64,000 nucleotides of DNA from Kordiimonas sp. (GTDB taxonomy: Bacteria > Pseudomonadota > Alphaproteobacteria > Sphingomonadales > Emcibacteraceae), in assembly GCA_002700365.1 (NCBI GenBank), contig PADB01000010.1, forward strand, positions 544,504 to 608,503, written 5' to 3'. Below, in pieces: positions 15,077-23,196 of the stretch. Made by a program: the position numbers and the translations under genes. Position 1 is the first letter of the stretch. Each line of letters begins with the position of its first letter. Under the pieces are notes generated by a model. That model was not told the DNA's origin, did no database searches, and was given only the letters and a program-made list of their open reading frames with translations.

Positions 15077-16189
15077 TCAGCCCCCCTGATCCTGAGTCTC
15101 GAAGCTGATCCGGGGGTCTACCCAAATATAGGTCAGATCACGCAATAAATTCGCCACTAGCCCTAGCAGGCTATAGATAAATAACGTCCCAAACACCACC
15201 GGGTAGTCCCGGTTCATCACGGATTCGTAACCCAATAATCCCAATCCATCGAGCGAGAAGATCACCTCAATCAATAACGACCCGGTAATGAAGATGGATA
15301 TAAACGCCGCAGGGAATCCCGCCACGACAATAAGCATGGCGTTGCGGAAAATATGCCCGTATAGCACTTTTTTTTCTGTAACCCCCTTGGCCCGGGCCGT
15401 GACCACATATTGTTTGGATATTTCTTCTAAAAATGAGTTTTTTGTCAACAGGGTCAATGTTGCAAAACCGCTTAATACCATCGCAAAGACCGGCAGTACC
15501 ATATGCCAAAGGTAATCGACAATCTTAACCGGCCAGCTATAGCTTTCCCAGTCGGGAGAGACCAACCCCCCAAGCGGGAAAACATCCCAATAACTTCCCC
15601 CGGCAAACAGAACCAGCAGCATCACCGCAAAAATATAACCGGGGATCGCGTACCCGATCAGGATGACGGAACTCGTCACCGCATCAAAACGGGTGCCATG
15701 ACGGACCGCTTTCGCAATCCCCATCGGAATAGAAATCAAATAGACAATTAACGTCGTCCACAGGCCCAGTGAAATTGAAACTGGCATTTTTTCTAAAATC
15801 AGGTCCAGGACATCCGCATTCCGGTAAAAGCTTTCCCCGAAATCAAAACGGGCATAATTCCAGATCATCAATCCCAGTCGTTCATAGGCGGGTTTATCCA
15901 GACCAAATTGGGCCTCCAACTCTTTTAGAAAAGCCGGATCCAGCCCCTGTGCTCCACGATACCCGCTTTCCTGTCCCGCCGTGACCGTCTGCCCGGTTGA
16001 ACTGCCACTACTTTCTCCGCCGCCACTGGCGCCGCCTACAGAGGCCTGCGTATCCAATCCCTGCAGTTGGGCCACAATGCGTTCCACTGGCCCCCCGGGG
16101 GCAAATTGCACAATGGCAAAATTAATAATCATAATGCCCAGAATAGTTGGCACCATTAACATCAACCGTCTCAGAATATATGCAATCAT
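15077..16189 (-). CDS. yejB: YejB: permease of a peptide ABC transporter
   Basis: 370 residues from the ATG at 16189 (perfect AGGAGGGA site). 'MIAYILRRLMLMVPTILGI' gives the first span and 'FAPGGPVERIVAQLQG' the family box; a Gly/Ser-rich periplasmic stretch (about 55-75) is followed by 'GLDPAFLKELEAQFGLDKP', as in E. coli YejB. The EAA-like loop 'QYVVTARAKGVTEKKVL' contacts YejF. Forms the membrane channel with YejE. Starts inside the yejA stop (ATGA overlap). Confidence 0.93.
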   Translation of the reverse strand: MIAYILRRLMLMVPTILGIMIINFAIVQFAPGGPVERIVAQLQGLDTQASVGGASGGGESSGSSTGQTVTAGQESGYRGAQGLDPAFLKELEAQFGLDKPAYERLGLMIWNYARFDFGESFYRNADVLDLILEKMPVSISLGLWTTLIVYLISIPMGIAKAVRHGTRFDAVTSSVILIGYAIPGYIFAVMLLVLFAGGSYWDVFPLGGLVSPDWESYSWPVKIVDYLWHMVLPVFAMVLSGFATLTLLTKNSFLEEISKQYVVTARAKGVTEKKVLYGHIFRNAMLIVVAGFPAAFISIFITGSLLIEVIFSLDGLGLLGYESVMNRDYPVVFGTLFIYSLLGLVANLLRDLTYIWVDPRISFETQDQGG

Positions 16190-18129
16190 GGTTGCTTCCC
16201 TCCTGCCACAATGCGTTGATCCCACCCTGTATCACGCAGCCAACGGATGGAAGCCGTATTCGGTAAGTAAGGAGGAATTACGGCGGGTCGCGCAATATGT
16301 TGCCAACGGCCAATACGGCTATCTGCGGAATGATATTGGGGAATAACATAATGTCCCCACAGTAATACCCGATCCAGGGCATTCACAGCGGTCACCAAAG
16401 AACTTCGGTCCGGCGCAAAAATAATTTTGTCAATCAACGCATCTATCACCGGGTTTTTAATGCCCAGGAAATTACGACTGCCAGACCTGTCTGCAGCCTC
16501 TGACCCCCACATTTCCCGCTGCTCATTTCCCGGAGACGTGCTTTGCAACTGGTTAAAAATATAAATATCAAAATCGTGGTCTAACATTCTGTTCTGATAG
16601 ACAGAAATATCCACAACGGCGATATGCGCACGAATACCAAGTTTTTCCATATGTCGGATCATCGGTTGAATTAAACGCTGGAAACTGGCGTTATAACTGC
16701 CTAACAGAAATTCAATTTCCATCTGCTGGCCTGTTTCCAAATGCGTCAGTACCCCGTCCCGTACATACCATCCAGCCTCTTCCAGCAATCGTTTTGCCGT
16801 CAGCAGATTTGCCCGCCGGCTGACCCAGCCCGGCTCAAAATACGGCACATCATATGCCGTACTGAAAACCTCCGCAGGCAGTTGATCCCGGTAAGGAGTC
16901 AATAAAGCCAGCTCCGCCCCCTTTGGCAGGCCCGTAGCCGCAAGTTCGGAATTATCAAAATAACTTTTTGTCCGGCTATATTGCCCATAAAAGATATTTT
17001 TCTGTGTCCATTCAAAATCAAAACAATACGCCAAAGCCCGTCGCACACGCGGATCGGCAAATTTTTGTCGCCTGAGGTTATAGCCAAAGGCCTGCATCCC
17101 CACGGGGCTTTTATGGGCGATCCGTTCGGTAATCACGCGCCCGTCTTTGGCCGCAGGAAACACATATTCTGTCGCCCACCGTTTGGAACTATTCTCCCAG
17201 ATTAAATCATAAGCCCCAGCCTTAAAGGCTTCGAAACGCGCTGTGTCATCACGGAAATATTCAAATTGAATTGTATCAAAATTGTACTTGCCACGGTTCA
17301 CAGCTAATGCCTGCCCCCAATAATCCTCAACACGTTGAAAAGTAACCGTACGACCGGGGTTTATGGCACTCACTTTATACGGCCCGCTCCCCAAGGGCGG
17401 CACCAGAGTAGTCGCTGTAAAATCTTTATCCTGCCAGTAATGCTGGGGCAATATAGGAAGCGACCCGACAATATAGGGCAATTCATTATTGCCCGCCTGA
17501 TCGAAACTGAATTTAACGCGCCGCGCATCCAAAGCTTCGACCTTGACGACATTCTGATAATAAAAGCGATAGCGGGGCGACCCTTCTTTCATCAGGGTAT
17601 TGAAGGAAAAAATCACATCTTCTGGCGTGATCGGCTGCCCGTCATGCCATCTGGCCTCAGGCCGCAGTGTGAAAATAACCCAACTTTTATCGCGGGGATA
17701 CTCAATCGTCTCAGCGATTAAGCCATATTGGGCACTCGGTTCATCATCCGCCGCCACTGTCAGTGTTTCATACACCAACTGGCCCAAGCCGTTCGCCGAT
17801 ACCCCTTTCAAAATAAATGGATGCAGACTGTCATAGCTTCCCTGTTCAGAAAGGCGCAATGTCCCCCCTTTGGGGGCTTGCGGATTGACATAGTCAAAAT
17901 GGCGAAAATCAGGCGGATATTTAAGTTGCCCCAGAATCGTCACCCCGTGACTTCTGACAACACCATCACGAATGGCCGCGCCCTGCGGTGAAGAGGCCCG
18001 CATATGCTCACGATCATGAGGTAAAACACGATTATCAGCCGCGAGCGCACCCGACATATTCCCCATAAACCACAACAACAGCCCCATCACCCAATGACGG
18101 TACGGCTTACGAAGAAAGTGAGAAAGCAT
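16186..18129 (-). CDS. yejA: YejA: periplasmic peptide-binding protein
   Basis: 647 residues. A signal peptide (about 1-31, 'GLLLWFMGNMSGALAAD') is followed by an extended extracytoplasmic solute-binding family 5 protein: 'GTLRLSEQGSYDSLHPFILKG', 'WHDGQPITPEDVIFSF' and 'NLTAKRLLEEAGW' type boxes. It captures oligopeptides and delivers them to YejB/E. First gene of the operon; the promoter should lie in 18130-18300, but I cannot point to a convincing -35/-10 pair. Confidence 0.93.
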   Translation of the reverse strand: MLSHFLRKPYRHWVMGLLLWFMGNMSGALAADNRVLPHDREHMRASSPQGAAIRDGVVRSHGVTILGQLKYPPDFRHFDYVNPQAPKGGTLRLSEQGSYDSLHPFILKGVSANGLGQLVYETLTVAADDEPSAQYGLIAETIEYPRDKSWVIFTLRPEARWHDGQPITPEDVIFSFNTLMKEGSPRYRFYYQNVVKVEALDARRVKFSFDQAGNNELPYIVGSLPILPQHYWQDKDFTATTLVPPLGSGPYKVSAINPGRTVTFQRVEDYWGQALAVNRGKYNFDTIQFEYFRDDTARFEAFKAGAYDLIWENSSKRWATEYVFPAAKDGRVITERIAHKSPVGMQAFGYNLRRQKFADPRVRRALAYCFDFEWTQKNIFYGQYSRTKSYFDNSELAATGLPKGAELALLTPYRDQLPAEVFSTAYDVPYFEPGWVSRRANLLTAKRLLEEAGWYVRDGVLTHLETGQQMEIEFLLGSYNASFQRLIQPMIRHMEKLGIRAHIAVVDISVYQNRMLDHDFDIYIFNQLQSTSPGNEQREMWGSEAADRSGSRNFLGIKNPVIDALIDKIIFAPDRSSLVTAVNALDRVLLWGHYVIPQYHSADSRIGRWQHIARPAVIPPYLPNTASIRWLRDTGWDQRIVAGGKQP

Positions 18130-18312
18130 ATGCGGTTCTTATCCTGTTGTTCTTCATGACCTGCGCGATGGCTTCACAGAATAATGCATCAACCGTAAAT
18201 GAAAAGCCGAAATGACATCTTGTTGTCACAGGGCTGTAAAACCCTGGCATTCCTTGACCAAGGCCCGATACTGCTTGCCGTCTAAAACTATTCAGCAGTG
18301 CCGCATCATTAT

Positions 18313-18345
18313 AAAAAAAGGCGCACCCCCCAAGGGCACGCCTTT
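18313..18345 (-). terminator. Rho-independent terminator of the cytochrome c gene
   Basis: On the minus strand AAAGGCGTGCCC and GGGTGCGCCTTT form a stem over a short G/T loop, followed by a run of T (plus-strand A 18313-18319). It lies about 25 bases after the cytochrome gene. Confidence 0.88.
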
Positions 18346-18369
18346 CATAAAATTCAATCCGAAAAAACT

Positions 18370-18921
18370 TTATTCTGCGGCGGGCAATGCCGCTGGCAAT
18401 GCCAAAGGCACATCACTGTTTTCCCGTAGATAAGCAATCAACGCCGCGCGCTGCTCAGGTTTTTTCAAACCAGCAAAAGCCATTTTTGTCCCTGGCGCAT
18501 AATCTTTTGGTTTTTTCAGGAAAGCATCCAGGTTTTCATATGACCATTCACCGTCCATGTCCGCCAGCGCAGATGAATAAGAGAAGCCAGCCTTGCCAGC
18601 CTTCGCCGCACCGACAATATTGTATAGGTTCGGGCCAGTTTTATGGGCCCCGCCATTATCCACAGAATGACACGCCGCGCATTTTTTGAATACCTTTGCC
18701 CCTTTGGACGCATCCGCAACAGCCAACAGTTCACCTAATGACGGAAGGTCTTCCACAACCGCAGCAACTGCCCCAGCGGCAGCAGTGGCGTCTTCCACTT
18801 CAACCACATAAGCATTTTGCTCCAGCGGTTCTTGATGATACAGCACGTCACTTAGATTGCTGATCCCGATGACTACTAATACTGCGACCAGCACACCGGC
18901 CAGGATTTTATTCAATTCCAT
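18370..18921 (-). CDS. Membrane-anchored cytochrome c (CycM-like)
   Basis: 183 residues from ATG 18921; a TTG at 18930 has a better-placed GGGAG and could be the true start. An uncleaved N-terminal span (about 5-24) anchors the protein; an Ala/Val-rich linker leads to a class I cytochrome c domain with haem motif CAACH, 'GGAHKTGPNLYNIVG' and the distal methionine in 'PGTKMAF'. It probably shuttles electrons from the bc1 complex to a terminal oxidase at the periplasmic face. CycM-type genes beside pheA are usual in alphaproteobacteria. The C-terminal 'PLALPAALPAAE' tail is low complexity. Confidence 0.9.
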   Translation of the reverse strand: MELNKILAGVLVAVLVVIGISNLSDVLYHQEPLEQNAYVVEVEDATAAAGAVAAVVEDLPSLGELLAVADASKGAKVFKKCAACHSVDNGGAHKTGPNLYNIVGAAKAGKAGFSYSSALADMDGEWSYENLDAFLKKPKDYAPGTKMAFAGLKKPEQRAALIAYLRENSDVPLALPAALPAAE

Positions 18922-19210
18922 GGAGTCCAAGGCTCACTCCCATCGGCTATTTATAAATAGGTTCAATATAAAACAATCACATCCCGCGACATCTGCGGGC
19001 ACGATCATATATTTCAATTTCTCAGCGCATTATGTACTAGGGTTTTTACCCAAGCACAAGAGAGATCATCTATATTTCCCGTTCAGATTGTTTTTTTCTC
19101 CTCCTCTCCCTCAGCTCATCTCGTGATCGCCCCATTGACAGAAAGTCACGGCCTCCCGATACTGCGCCTAATACCATACAAAAGAAATATGCTAATTCGG
19201 ATCACAATAA

Positions 19211-20086
19211 ATGGCGTCTTCCACTTCCTCGCAATCACAGCTTATCGCCTTCCAAGGTGAACCCGGGGCCTATTCTCATTTGGCATGCCGGACCGTTTAC
19301 CCCGATTATGAGGCCCTGCCCTGCCCCACCTTTGAAGAGGCCTTCGCGGCCGTAGAGAACGGACAGGCCGCCCTGGCTATGATCCCCATCGAAAATTCTG
19401 TTGCCGGGCGGGTAGCGGATATCCATCAATTAATGCCCCACTCCGACCTGCATATCATCGCAGAACATTTCCAGCGCATTAATCACCAGCTTCTGGCCGT
19501 TACCGGTGCGACACTGAAGACACTCAAACACGTTCGCAGTCATGAACAGGCCTTGGGACAATGCCGTGCCAATCTGCATGCCTTGGGCCTGCACCCGGTT
19601 GCCTATACGGATACGGCTGGGGCAGCTAAACTGATCGCCGAACAACAGGATCCCAGCATCGGCGCCATCGCCTCCTCACTGGCGGGGGAAATATACGGCT
19701 TGCAATGTCTGCGCGAAGATATCGAAGATGCTTCCCACAATACGACACGGTTTATCATCTTAAGCCCTGAACCTGCGGCCCTGCCCGCCAATAACGGTCC
19801 GGTAATGACCACATTCCTATTTGAAGTTCGTAATATTCCCGCCGCTTTGTATAAGGCACTGGGCGGCTTTGCCACCAATAGCGTCAACATGACCAAACTG
19901 GAAAGCTATCAGCAGGAAGGACGCTTCTTTGCGTCGCAATTCTACGCTGATATAGAAGGACACCCGGATGATCCGGCTGTTAAACTGGCCATGGAGGAAC
20001 TCGCTTTCTTTTCAAATAGCGTGAAAATACTGGGCACTTATCCGCAATCCACATACCGCCAAAAAATGAAGGCGGACCTGCTCTGA
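19211..20086 (+). CDS. pheA: Prephenate dehydratase
   Basis: 291 residues. Converts prephenate to phenylpyruvate in phenylalanine synthesis. The periplasmic-binding-like catalytic domain has 'AFQGEPGAYSHLA' (about 13-25), 'PIENSVAGRV' (59-68) and the catalytic T-T-R-F (178-181). A C-terminal ACT domain (about 198-275) gives feedback control; its usual ESRP motif reads ESYQ (231-234), so phenylalanine binding may differ. No chorismate mutase domain. Stands alone, divergent from the cytochrome gene. Confidence 0.95.
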   Translation: MASSTSSQSQLIAFQGEPGAYSHLACRTVYPDYEALPCPTFEEAFAAVENGQAALAMIPIENSVAGRVADIHQLMPHSDLHIIAEHFQRINHQLLAVTGATLKTLKHVRSHEQALGQCRANLHALGLHPVAYTDTAGAAKLIAEQQDPSIGAIASSLAGEIYGLQCLREDIEDASHNTTRFIILSPEPAALPANNGPVMTTFLFEVRNIPAALYKALGGFATNSVNMTKLESYQQEGRFFASQFYADIEGHPDDPAVKLAMEELAFFSNSVKILGTYPQSTYRQKMKADLL

Positions 20087-20166
20087 CCTGCTGCATATTG
20101 ACCGGTTATAACCCACGGCCTCGGGACCACGCGTTATATCATGGTCCTCGCCGCGCGCTTAATTGG

Positions 20167-21198
20167 CTATTCACCTTCCGCTAACCAGCTATCCAGCAAA
20201 TTGCGCGCAATGGCCACGTCCTTTGGCAGGCGGATGGCCGCCTGCTCCCCCGCCAGCAGTATTTCCCTTATTTCCGCGCGGCTGAACCAGCGCGCATCCG
20301 CAAGCTCCGTTTCATCCAGCGTAATTTCCGTTGTTAAGGCTTCTGCCCGACAACCGATCATTAAATTGGAAGGGAAAGGCCATGGTTGACTGCGTTCATA
20401 CGTCACGTCACCAATGATGATCCCAACCTCTTCTTTCACCTCCCGTCGCACGGCCTCTTCTACGTTTTCTCCGGCCTCCATAAATCCAGCCAGTGCCGAA
20501 TAAAAATGGTCTGCAAATTTGTAATTACGCCCCAAAAGGCATTTATCTTCCCGCACCACCATCATAATCACCACCGGATCGACGCGTGGAAAATGCAATG
20601 CCCCGCATTCCTGATTGACACAACACCGATGCGCCCCTCCTCTGACCATGGTCGTCTTCGCCCCGCAAACCGCACAATGTCCGTGGCGATGATGCCAATC
20701 CAGCAGGCTACATGCCTTACCTAATATCGCCGGCACCCCGTCAATCCCTGCGGCCGTAAGCTGTAAAGCGGCACTGCGTAGCTCCATAAAACGCCGCGGG
20801 GATGCCTCGATGCCCACCCCTTCAACAGGCGCGCTGTCATAACCCCGTCCATTATTTTGCAAAGAATAGATGTCATCGTTTTGCAAAGAGCAAATGTCAT
20901 CGGCCTGCACGCTGTTAATGGCACAGGCAAAATGTCCGATCCCGCTATCCTCACCCAAAAAAACAGCGTCATGAACGGATATGTCCGGCACATCAGATGG
21001 CCGCAGCCAACACAATGCAAGGTCTTCTTGCCCCACAAAAAGAGGTTTTAAATCAAACACTGGCAATATTCGCGCCTGTCCCGATGTCCATTGTGCTGAC
21101 AACCAATCCGGCTGATCCCGGCGATGATCGGCAAAGTCCAGAGGGCTACCCGCAAAAACACTTATCTGTCGGGATATTTGCTTTGTCTGTTGCGACAT
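20167..21198 (-). CDS. nudC: NADH pyrophosphatase / NAD-RNA decapping Nudix enzyme
   Basis: 343 residues. N-terminal domain, then a zinc ribbon (C175, C178, C193, C198), then the Nudix box at 238-260 (G-x5-E-x7-REVKEEVG) and the 'SQPWPFPSNLM' NudC signature. The enzyme splits NAD(H) and removes NAD caps from RNA in E. coli. An 8-residue in-frame tandem duplication (DDICSLQN-DDIYSLQN, residues 100-115) sits in the N-terminal domain and is unusual. Converges on pheA. Confidence 0.93.
   Translation of the reverse strand: MSQQTKQISRQISVFAGSPLDFADHRRDQPDWLSAQWTSGQARILPVFDLKPLFVGQEDLALCWLRPSDVPDISVHDAVFLGEDSGIGHFACAINSVQADDICSLQNDDIYSLQNNGRGYDSAPVEGVGIEASPRRFMELRSAALQLTAAGIDGVPAILGKACSLLDWHHRHGHCAVCGAKTTMVRGGAHRCCVNQECGALHFPRVDPVVIMMVVREDKCLLGRNYKFADHFYSALAGFMEAGENVEEAVRREVKEEVGIIIGDVTYERSQPWPFPSNLMIGCRAEALTTEITLDETELADARWFSRAEIREILLAGEQAAIRLPKDVAIARNLLDSWLAEGE
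20855..20902. repeat. 24-bp tandem duplication inside nudC
   Basis: Two adjacent units beginning TTTTGCAAAGA and ending ATGTCATCG differ at three bases. They keep the reading frame and give the repeated octapeptide in NudC. Confidence 0.85.
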
Positions 21199-21327
21199 TT
21201 TATTCCTTCTGCATCACTTTTATGGCTATGGTGTAAAGGCAACGCTGTCATAGACGACACCACCCTGCTTCACATCACAACGCAGACACATATATAAGAA
21301 TGAAATATTAAAACTATAAGGACATCC

Positions 21328-22140
21328 ATGAAGAAGTTAGCACATGCCGTCATACTCGCCGGTCGCCGCCCCGAAGGAGACCCCGTCGCGGATGCCTATC
21401 GTGTTCCTTTCAAGGCACTTGTCACTTCTGGTAGCCGATTGTTGATCGAACATGTCTGTGACAGCCTTAAACGCAGTGGTCATGTTCAGGCAATGACCGT
21501 GATGTTGCAAAACCCTTCCGCCCTGACATCACGTCCCGAATTGGCAGATTATAATTTGAAGGGGATTAAGTCCGGGGCATCGATTTCAAAAAATATTGCC
21601 TTGGCTATGGATACGCTCCATGACCAGTTCCCCTTACTCATCACAACAGGGGATCATCCACTTCTGCTTCCTGAACATATTTCCACCTTCATCACCGCGG
21701 CAGAGGAAAGTGATGCAGATATTGTCATTGGATTTGCCACGCGTGACACAGTGATGACGGCTTACCCTGAAACACAGCGTACTTGGCTGCAGTTTTCAGA
21801 CGTGACGGTCACAGGTTGCAATCTTTTCTACATCCGCAATGCCAAAACCCGCAAAGTTTTCGAAGTATGGCAGGAAATGGAAAAAGACCGAAAGCAGGCA
21901 ATGAAAATTGCGTGGAAATTTGGCCCGCTGTTTTTCATTCTGATGTTAATGAAATGGATAAGCCTGCCTAAAGCACTGGCCCGACTGGCCCGTCCTTTTG
22001 ACATTAAAATAGAACCCGTTTTGTTGCCCTTTGCAGATACGGCAATAGACGCCGATAAAATCTCTGATATGGAATTGATTGCGGCCATTCTAACAAAGCG
22101 AGAAGTCTTGGCAATGCTGGCGGAAGATGATGATGATTAG
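21328..22140 (+). CDS. MobA-like nucleotidyltransferase
   Basis: 270 residues. 'AVILAGRRP-x4-PVADAYRVPFKALV' is the NTP-transferase start (LAG and downstream K), 'ITTGDHPLLLPEHI' supplies the metal-binding aspartate, and 'VTGCNLFYI' the later core strand. These enzymes transfer a nucleotide from CTP or GTP to a phosphorylated substrate; here the glycine-rich loop is shortened, and the substrate is unknown. A hydrophobic segment (about 190-210, 'FGPLFFILMLMKWISLPKAL') suggests membrane contact. Ten bases before an HAD-IB phosphatase, which suggests a joint pathway. Confidence 0.72.
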   Translation: MKKLAHAVILAGRRPEGDPVADAYRVPFKALVTSGSRLLIEHVCDSLKRSGHVQAMTVMLQNPSALTSRPELADYNLKGIKSGASISKNIALAMDTLHDQFPLLITTGDHPLLLPEHISTFITAAEESDADIVIGFATRDTVMTAYPETQRTWLQFSDVTVTGCNLFYIRNAKTRKVFEVWQEMEKDRKQAMKIAWKFGPLFFILMLMKWISLPKALARLARPFDIKIEPVLLPFADTAIDADKISDMELIAAILTKREVLAMLAEDDDD

Positions 22141-22149
22141 GTATTCCTC

Positions 22150-22830
22150 ATGGCTTTCGTGATCTTTGACCTTGATCGCACTATTACCCGTTTTGGGACA
22201 TATACCCCTTTTTTGGGACGATATGCCTCCCGTCATCAGCCCTTGCGTCTTCTGACTTTACCTGCTGTGCTTTTAGGGATGGCCGCCTACAAAGCTCGCC
22301 TGATAAGGCGCGGACAATTAAAATCCTTTATGCTGTACTGTCTGGCCGGCCCAGTTCACAAAGAAGACTTTTTACAGCATTGTCGTAACTTTGCCCAATG
22401 GATGATCGAAAACCATTGTTATGCAGCGGCACTGGACTGTATTCGCCGTCATCAACAACGTGGCGACACACTTCTTCTCGCCACGGCAAGTTATGATTTT
22501 TACGCAGATGCCTTTGCAGACCTGTTAGGAATTGATCACGTCATCGCGACACAGGCGCAATGGCAAAACGACAAATTACAACCGTCCATCAAGGGGGAAA
22601 ATTGTTACGGCATAGAAAAATACCGCCGCGTTTTAGCATATATCTCACAAATGAGCCGGACATCATCAACGCATGAAACACAACCACAAGATATTTTCTT
22701 TTATACGGATCATCACACGGATATTCCATTACTGCGCGATTGCCACAAAGCTTATGTCGTAAATCCCACGACAAAATTGAAAAGCTGGGCGCAGCACCAT
22801 GAACATGCAGAAATACTCATCTGGACATAA
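22150..22830 (+). CDS. HAD-IB family phosphatase
   Basis: 226 residues. Nucleophile motif 'FDLDRTITRFGTYTPF' (D7, D9), motif II 'LATASYDFY' and motif III/IV with K and 'YTDHHTDIPLL' give a complete HAD site. The helical cap between motifs I and II is of the subfamily IB (SerB-like) type. It should be a phosphomonoesterase, with a substrate likely made or used by the upstream nucleotidyltransferase. Normal length; no signal peptide. Confidence 0.8.
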   Translation: MAFVIFDLDRTITRFGTYTPFLGRYASRHQPLRLLTLPAVLLGMAAYKARLIRRGQLKSFMLYCLAGPVHKEDFLQHCRNFAQWMIENHCYAAALDCIRRHQQRGDTLLLATASYDFYADAFADLLGIDHVIATQAQWQNDKLQPSIKGENCYGIEKYRRVLAYISQMSRTSSTHETQPQDIFFYTDHHTDIPLLRDCHKAYVVNPTTKLKSWAQHHEHAEILIWT

Positions 22831-22923
22831 AATTTCTTGTGCCTAGAATTGCCACTTGCATAGCCAGGCCTTTTATAACGTCATCTGGAAAAGCTTCTCT
22901 CTGCAATCAGTATAAACTAAATC

Positions 22924-22952
22924 TTGAAATCCTGACATATATAGCCCATATA
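22924..22952 (+). promoter_or_regulatory. Sigma-70-type promoter of the SRP RNA
   Basis: TTGAAA (22924-22929), a 17-bp spacer and CATATA (22947-22952), ending a few bases before the first stem of the SRP RNA. Confidence 0.65.
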
Positions 22953-22954
22953 AG

Positions 22955-23052
22955 CCGCGAGAGATTGGTTGGACAGATGACTCGCCAACCCGGTCAGGTC
23001 CGGAAGGAAGCAGCCGTAACGGGATATTCTGGGTCAATTCAGTCTCTCACCA
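22955..23052 (+). ncRNA. ffs: Signal recognition particle 4.5S RNA
   Basis: The apical domain GGTCAGGTCCGGAAGGAAGC-AGCC (about 22992-23015) is the universal SRP RNA helix 8 loop that binds Ffh. Flanking sequences pair into one long hairpin, closed by GAGAGA (22959-22964) and TCTCTC (23043-23048). Ends are approximate. A position directly upstream of dnaX is typical. Confidence 0.93.
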
Positions 23053-23196
23053 TTAACACACACCCCCCGCCAAATTACGAATTGCATTACAGACAGTTTC
23101 TCTCTGGAAATGGGTCATCTGACCTCCTATAGTGATATCAGATGAAACATATACTTTGGATGAATGTGACATATCACATTCTGGCGATATAAACTT

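Noticed and set aside
20110-20160. GGACCA/TGGTCC hairpin between pheA and nudC as a terminator
   Set aside because: Six-base stem with a long loop and no T-run.
22839-23132. 97-residue plus-strand reading frame between the HAD gene and dnaX
   Set aside because: It spans the SRP RNA gene, has no ribosome binding site and no protein-like composition.
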